Below are positions 5,144-8,155 of a stretch of DNA of 8,155 bases, one piece after another. The notes under the pieces were generated by a model. It was not told where the DNA came from. It saw only the letters and a list, made by a program, of their open reading frames with translations, and did no database searches. Source of the stretch: Microcaldota archaeon (lineage in GTDB: Archaea > Micrarchaeota > Micrarchaeia > Norongarragalinales > UBA8480); NCBI GenBank assembly GCA_023246885.1, contig JAHFHN010000031.1, positions 1 to 8,155 of the forward strand, written 5' to 3'. A program made the position numbers and the translations under genes. Numbering within the stretch: the stretch's first letter is position 1; each line of letters opens with the position of its first letter.

Positions 5144-5968
5144 CTACACGCCTGCAAGTAAACGCAATGCATCGCGTAATCCTGGAGCTAGGCCAAAAAT
5201 TGTTAGAACTAGTGAAACAAAAGCGATTTCTTCAAGTTTCGCTTTGTTAGCTTCTTTTCTCAACATATAAACAACTAGCAAAGCAAATAAGAATTTTATA
5301 ACTAGAAACGCCCATGGCCCGCCTAGTGTTGAAAAAATAGCGTTGCCAAGAACGTGTTGTTCACTATACCCCCCGAATTGCACGCCAATAAAAGTGGCCG
5401 CGCCATCAAAGCCCTGCGCTAGAATAATACCTTTTTCAATATTCGTTGCTTTCCACGGCGAAAAATGCAATATCGCCCAAAACATTGCAACAATGACAAA
5501 AATTGCGCCGAACAAAACAAAGTTTTTTAGCAATGGTAAAAGAGGCAGAAGTGAGATTATCGCAAGAAGCCAACCTGCTTTGTAAAAAACGCTTTGCCAA
5601 TTTGTGAAGAATTTTTTACAAAAGAAAAGCGACGTTAGGGTTACTGCAAAAACTAGAACATATACTTGTGGCGTGATAAAAGGGTACAACGTTACGCCCA
5701 TTAAGTCAACACCCCTAGAGAGGATATTTGCGTCACTTAGAACTCGCACAATGCTGCCAAAAAAAATGTAGGGGATAATCGCCCAGTAGAACTTTTCATC
5801 TGTTGCTATTCCGCACCAGTTTAACAATTTGTAAATCAAATAAACAGCAATAATCGCTATAACTGCAAACGCGATTGTATTCACTATATTGTACGGCGCG
5901 TATTTGTCGGGATACTTAATTGGATTCATAAAATATTCGTCAATGAATCCAGAAATGAAATCACTCAT
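5144..5968 (-). CDS. DUF63 family multi-pass membrane protein
   Basis: This 274-residue polytopic membrane protein matches the archaeal DUF63 family, whose function is unknown. Signatures I recognise are PYNIVNTIAFA (25-35), the AIIPYIFFGSIVRVLSD run (63-79), FITPQVYVLVFAVT (97-110), QGFDGAATFIGVQFGGYSEQHVL (185-207) and GLAPGLRDALR (259-269). Hydrophobic segments lie at about 27-49, 61-77, 100-116, 131-147, 150-167, 180-198, 217-236 and 249-268, giving seven or eight membrane spans. The polar FDGAAT and YSEQHV groups inside the hydrophobic core may be functional. I chose the ATG at 5966-5968. The frame extends further upstream, but those 19 residues look unlike the family, and a TATA-like element at 5991-5998 is centred about 26 nt before this ATG, fitting leaderless initiation. 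It is divergent from the Trm5 gene across 77 nt. Confidence 0.9.
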   Translation of the reverse strand: MSDFISGFIDEYFMNPIKYPDKYAPYNIVNTIAFAVIAIIAVYLIYKLLNWCGIATDEKFYWAIIPYIFFGSIVRVLSDANILSRGVDLMGVTLYPFITPQVYVLVFAVTLTSLFFCKKFFTNWQSVFYKAGWLLAIISLLPLLPLLKNFVLFGAIFVIVAMFWAILHFSPWKATNIEKGIILAQGFDGAATFIGVQFGGYSEQHVLGNAIFSTLGGPWAFLVIKFLFALLVVYMLRKEANKAKLEEIAFVSLVLTIFGLAPGLRDALRLLAGV

Positions 5969-5990
5969 ACAAATTTTATTTAAAGCGAAA

Positions 5991-5998
5991 CATAATAA
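5991..5998. promoter_or_regulatory. Candidate TATA element between DUF63 and Trm5 genes
   Basis: CATAATAA here reads TTATTATG on the minus strand and is centred about 26 nt before the DUF63 ATG at 5968. On the plus strand it would start a Trm5 transcript near 6021, with an AGGA site (6035-6038) in the leader. A second A/T-rich stretch (5975-5983) is an alternative for the plus strand. Confidence 0.4.
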
Positions 5999-6045
5999 CG
6001 CTTGGATCTCAGAATAACATAGCAAGCAGATATCAGGAAATTATT

Positions 6046-6882
6046 ATGGAGAATCTGAAAACAAATGCAGTAACGGCATTACCGCTCGACACTATTGGTA
6101 CAATTGCAATTACTGAAATTCCAATTGAAGATAAAAAAAACGCGAAGCAAATGGCCGAAAGAATTTTGGCTGCTAACAAACATTTACAATCTGTTTACGA
6201 AAAAAGTGGCGCTATGCACGGCGAGTATCGAGTGTGGAAGTTACGACATTTAGCTGGAAAGAAAAGCACTAAAACAACTTACAGAGAAAGTGATTGTCTT
6301 TTTGAACTTGACGTAGCAAAAGTTTATTTTTCTCCACGCCTTGCATTCGAACGAAACCGAATAGCCGCACAAGTGCAAACTGGAGAAAAAGTACTTGCAT
6401 TGTTTGCCGGCGTTGGACCGTTTCCGATTATAATTGCAAAAAAACTAAAAACTCAACGAAAAAGTGCAGAGATTATCGCAAATGAATTGAATCCAATTGC
6501 AGTAAAATACATGCAACAAAATATAACACTAAATAAAGTCGGCGAAATAGTTGCCGTAAATAAAGGCGATGCAAAGAAGTTACTAAAACAAAAAAAGAAA
6601 TGGGCGAATAGAATCATTACGCCGCTCCCACACACTGCTTACAAGTTTTTACCGCAGATAATTGATGCAACTGCAGTTGGGGGGGTCGTTCACCTTTATG
6701 GGTTCGGGGAACACCGTAATGAAAAAACTAAAAAGAAAACCAATCCATTCACCGCGTTGGAGAAAAAAATTAAAGTTGAATGTAGAAAGAAGAAGAGAAA
6801 ATGCAAGATAATTTTCAAACGCGTTGTACGACCTTATTCTCCATTCAGCGTACAAGTTGTTATTGATTTTATAGTAAAGTAG
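6046..6882 (+). CDS. trm5: Trm5-type tRNA (guanine37-N1) methyltransferase, without D1 domain
   Basis: The 278-residue enzyme most likely transfers a methyl group from S-adenosylmethionine to N1 of G37 in tRNA, which prevents +1 frameshifting. The D2 region is at about 10-95 (LDTIGTIAITEIPIE, then RVWKLRHLAG and ELDVAKVYFSP). The Rossmann catalytic domain contains SPRLAFERNRI (96-106), the SAM-binding FAGVGPFPI (120-128), ELNP (147-150), KGD (173-175), TPLP (192-195), GGVVHLYGF (212-220) and the C-terminal YSPFSVQVVIDF (264-275). The SPRLxxER motif favours Trm5 over the related wyosine enzyme Tyw2/Taw2. The N-terminal D1 domain of Methanocaldococcus-type Trm5b is absent. Where that enzyme has Asn-Leu-Pro, this one has Pro-Leu-Pro. 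A Lys-rich stretch at 226-256 is unusual. An AGGA site precedes the ATG by 7 nt. Paralogues (Trm5a, b and c) cannot be told apart here with certainty. Confidence 0.88.
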   Translation: MENLKTNAVTALPLDTIGTIAITEIPIEDKKNAKQMAERILAANKHLQSVYEKSGAMHGEYRVWKLRHLAGKKSTKTTYRESDCLFELDVAKVYFSPRLAFERNRIAAQVQTGEKVLALFAGVGPFPIIIAKKLKTQRKSAEIIANELNPIAVKYMQQNITLNKVGEIVAVNKGDAKKLLKQKKKWANRIITPLPHTAYKFLPQIIDATAVGGVVHLYGFGEHRNEKTKKKTNPFTALEKKIKVECRKKKRKCKIIFKRVVRPYSPFSVQVVIDFIVK

Positions 6883-6905
6883 CCACTAGTTGTTTTATAG
6901 TAAAG
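6867..6905. repeat. Direct repeat at the Trm5/5S convergent junction
   Basis: TTTTATAGTAAAG occurs at 6867-6879, covering the last codons of Trm5, and again at 6893-6905, just past the 3' end of the 5S gene; start-to-start distance is 26 bp. The second copy supplies the T-rich tract after the Trm5 stop. It may have arisen by local duplication. I infer no definite function. Confidence 0.5.
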
Positions 6906-6908
6906 AGT

Positions 6909-7023
6909 GATAGCAGCAGCTTCTGTTCCCGTTGATCACAACAGTACTGAGAGGGCCGTTAGAGTGCTTGACTTCCAGGTTCGAAATGGGACTGGGTATT
7001 TCCACTCTCCTATGGCCGCTATC
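6909..7023 (-). rRNA. 5S ribosomal RNA
   Basis: The minus strand carries a 5S rRNA of about 115 nt. Its 5' end GATAGCGGC pairs with the 3' end GCTGCTATC to form the terminal stem (one G-U pair). The loop B/C region, with CCCATTTCGAACCTGGAAGT followed by CAAGC, matches the near-universal 5S consensus, and CAGTACTG and GGGAACAG fit the helix IV/V side. A TATA box at 7047-7054 is centred about 26 nt before the predicted 5' end, which supports independent transcription. No 16S, 23S or tRNA gene is adjacent: the neighbours are Trm5 (convergent) and a kinase-like gene (divergent). Ends are set by the terminal stem and may be off by one to three nucleotides. Confidence 0.93.
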
Positions 7024-7046
7024 GCTATTAACGAGAAGGAAAAGAG

Positions 7047-7054
7047 TATAAAAA
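7047..7054. promoter_or_regulatory. Shared TATA box for 5S rRNA and the kinase-like gene
   Basis: TATAAAAA on the plus strand is centred 26 nt before the ATG at 7076. The same bases read TTTTTATA on the minus strand and are centred about 26 nt before the 5S 5' end at 7023. Both distances equal the usual archaeal TATA-to-start spacing. The kinase gene has no Shine-Dalgarno site, consistent with a leaderless mRNA. Confidence 0.65.
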
Positions 7055-7065
7055 TGTTACCGCGC

Positions 7066-7075
7066 TTCAATTGAA
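7066..7075. repeat. Palindrome abutting the kinase-like gene start
   Basis: TTCAATTGAA is a perfect 10-bp palindrome that ends at the base before the ATG at 7076. It lies between the shared TATA box and the predicted kinase transcript start, where a bound repressor could block initiation. Its length alone does not prove function. Confidence 0.4.
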
Positions 7076-7978
7076 ATGGGAATTGACGAAGTTTTAGCCA
7101 ATTTTAGGAACTTTGATTTGCTTAGGGCGTACTTCCCAAGAAAAGCAAGAGTGACAAAAAAACACGAAGAAGGCGCATTTAATGTTTACGAATTTAGAGT
7201 CGGAACATGGAAAAACTTTGCAAGGCTAATTGTACGCAAGCGTTATGAAAATGCACTTTTTCCACGCCACTGGCAACTGAAAAAGCCAGCAATAAGAAAA
7301 GGCAGAAAACTTTCAGAAGATAATCCGAGTAATGAATTGCATGTTGGAAAACACTTGTTTGTTCTTAGAGAACCCACTGCATTGCCACAGCGCGCGAAGC
7401 ACAGATTAAGCGAAGAATATGCAAAAGTTTTGAAGGCAGGTGTGCGATTTGAGCAGCCAGTTGCGGTACTAGAATATACAATAGGTTCACAAGGAAGATA
7501 TGCATCACCAGTTTTAATTACAAGAAAACAACGCGGGTTAAGTGCCTTAGCAGATTCAACACACTTGCTTGGAGATACCAAATTAGTGTCTAAAATGGTT
7601 AAGGGAGTTTTGTTCGAGTTAGGAAAAATGCACGGGGCAGGAGTTACGCATGGCCACTTACATTGGGATAACATATTGGTAAACCCACAAGGCAACGTGA
7701 GGCTTATTGATCCGAAACTGCTTGGATTGAGCGCAATGTACGAAAGAGAATTAACCACTAAAACGCAGCATAATTCACACATTATTGACGAATTTGAAGC
7801 ACTTACAACCAAACGCGAGCTAGGGGACATGATGCAATTTGCTTTGACAATGACAAGGCACGTACCAAAAGGACACTGGAAAGAAATTGCAGCGGAATAT
7901 AAAAGAGGAAAAGAACTAGGCAAAAAAAGAGTAGAAAAATGGGAAGAAAAAGAAAGAAGCAAATTAACTAGAAAATAA
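7076..7978 (+). CDS. Kinase-like (RIO/Kdo-kinase fold) protein with altered catalytic loop
   Basis: This 300-residue protein resembles small archaeal and bacterial kinases of the protein-kinase-like fold. The C-lobe has the recognisable order VLFELGKMHGAGVTHG (178-193), a catalytic-loop equivalent HGHLHWDNIL (192-201) and a metal-binding Asp in RLIDPKLLGL (209-218), which takes the place of DFG. In active relatives the loop reads HGDLHxxN, with Asp as catalytic base; here that residue is His194 (codon CAC, one base from GAC). The N-lobe is less clear: the basic stretch LIVRKR (51-56) could supply the nucleotide-binding Lys, and a Lys/Arg-rich segment covers 63-78. The C-terminus (266-300) is a highly charged, probably helical extension. 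The substrate is unknown, and it could be a pseudokinase or an aminoglycoside/lipid-type kinase. The start is supported by correct leaderless TATA spacing. A T-run follows the stop codon. Confidence 0.75.
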   Translation: MGIDEVLANFRNFDLLRAYFPRKARVTKKHEEGAFNVYEFRVGTWKNFARLIVRKRYENALFPRHWQLKKPAIRKGRKLSEDNPSNELHVGKHLFVLREPTALPQRAKHRLSEEYAKVLKAGVRFEQPVAVLEYTIGSQGRYASPVLITRKQRGLSALADSTHLLGDTKLVSKMVKGVLFELGKMHGAGVTHGHLHWDNILVNPQGNVRLIDPKLLGLSAMYERELTTKTQHNSHIIDEFEALTTKRELGDMMQFALTMTRHVPKGHWKEIAAEYKRGKELGKKRVEKWEEKERSKLTRK

Positions 7979-7981
7979 TTC

Positions 7982-7989
7982 TTTTTTTT
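7982..7989 (+). terminator. Poly-T terminator after the kinase-like gene
   Basis: Eight T in a row begin 4 nt after the TAA of the kinase-like gene, and further T bases precede them. T-runs without a stem-loop are the usual intrinsic termination signal for archaeal RNA polymerase. On the minus strand this is a run of A and would not stop the convergent gene. Confidence 0.6.
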
Positions 7990-7995
7990 GGAAGC

Positions 7996-8155
7996 TTATA
8001 ATTTGACCCTGTATCTTCCAGGCACAACGTGCTTTAGAAAAGTTCGCTGTGCTTTTGCTAACGCCGTTTGATACTTGGTTTTTGGAATTAAGTGCACGTT
8101 ACCCTTCCGATCAACAACTAGAAACGGGTGCGTCTCACGCGCACGCGTTACGCTG
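7996..8155 (-). CDS. C-terminal part of an unrecognised protein (5' end outside window)
   Basis: An open minus-strand frame enters from the right edge and ends at a TAA at 7996-7998, giving 52 visible residues. It contains THPFLVVDRKGNVHLIPK, which looks like two beta strands around a DRKGN turn. A basic helix, TKYQTALAKAQRTFLKH, follows, and the end is VPGRYRVKL. The composition is soluble, basic and protein-like, and both other minus-strand frames contain stops. It converges on the kinase-like gene with a 17-nt gap. I do not recognise the family; the high Lys/Arg content allows nucleic-acid binding but does not show it. Confidence 0.62.
   Translation of the reverse strand, partial: SVTRARETHPFLVVDRKGNVHLIPKTKYQTALAKAQRTFLKHVVPGRYRVKL

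Noticed and set aside
5969..6025. Upstream 19-residue extension of DUF63
   Set aside because: It covers the promoter region, begins without a ribosome-binding site and does not resemble the family; the ATG at 5968 has leaderless TATA spacing.
6973..6990. GGTTCGAAA, resembling a tRNA T-loop
   Set aside because: It is part of the complement of the conserved 5S rRNA loop C region. No acceptor, D or anticodon arms can be built around it.
7243..7962. 239-residue minus-strand frame opposite the kinase-like gene
   Set aside because: Although long, it has a Cys/Ser/Phe-rich composition typical of an antisense shadow and no motif. The plus strand has kinase motifs, a correctly spaced TATA box and a terminator.
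1..8155. CRISPR array, insertion sequence, integrase site, toxin-antitoxin pair or defence cluster
   Set aside because: I looked for regularly spaced repeats, transposase-like frames, long terminal inverted repeats and paired small genes and saw none. The genes are mainly core information-processing and membrane functions.

Overview
The window looks archaeal. It encodes an HMf-type histone, an Lrp/AsnC regulator, the two halves of a Hef (XPF/FANCM-type) helicase-nuclease, a NEMF/Tae2/RqcH-type protein, a PRC-barrel protein, a DUF63 membrane protein and a Trm5-type tRNA methyltransferase. Start regions show TATA boxes about 26 nt upstream of leaderless starts, or Shine-Dalgarno sites of GGTGA/GAGGT type. 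The DNA is A+T-rich by eye and very compact. Split or shortened versions of archaeal proteins (two-gene Hef, RqcH-like protein without NFACT-R, Trm5 without D1) would fit a small-genome archaeon, possibly of the DPANN group. That placement is inference.

Layout, left to right. 1-2436 is a minus-strand block: an Lrp-family regulator (2005-2436), a Hef-type helicase (405-1940) ending in a probable PCNA-binding motif, and 5 nt further on a separate ERCC4-type nuclease (399 to beyond position 1) with a TTG start. The nuclease does not appear as an ATG-initiated frame, so positions 1-404 could be mistaken for non-coding. Divergent from this block is a plus-strand pair, histone (2588-2800) and a RqcH/NEMF-like protein (2804-3925), which converges on a PRC-barrel gene (3928-4191, minus) within a 20-bp palindrome. 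Next come a zinc-ribbon protein with a Lys/Pro tail (4266-4766, minus) and, divergent from it across a palindromic TATA element, an unrecognised 83-residue protein (4881-5132, plus).

The right part holds DUF63 (5144-5968, minus) divergent from Trm5 (6046-6882, plus), then an isolated 5S rRNA gene (about 6909-7023, minus). One TATA box (7047-7054) is correctly spaced both for the 5S gene and for a leaderless kinase-like gene on the other strand (7076-7978), whose catalytic-loop Asp is replaced by His. The window ends in the C-terminal part of an unrecognised minus-strand gene (7996 to the right edge).

Functional themes are fork or branched-DNA repair (Hef pair), chromatin and transcription control (histone, Lrp) and translation (RqcH-like, Trm5, 5S rRNA). 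I see no mobile element, CRISPR array, tRNA gene or defence island. The points most worth following up are the split Hef, the RqcH-like protein lacking NFACT-R, the shared 5S/kinase promoter and the altered kinase active site.
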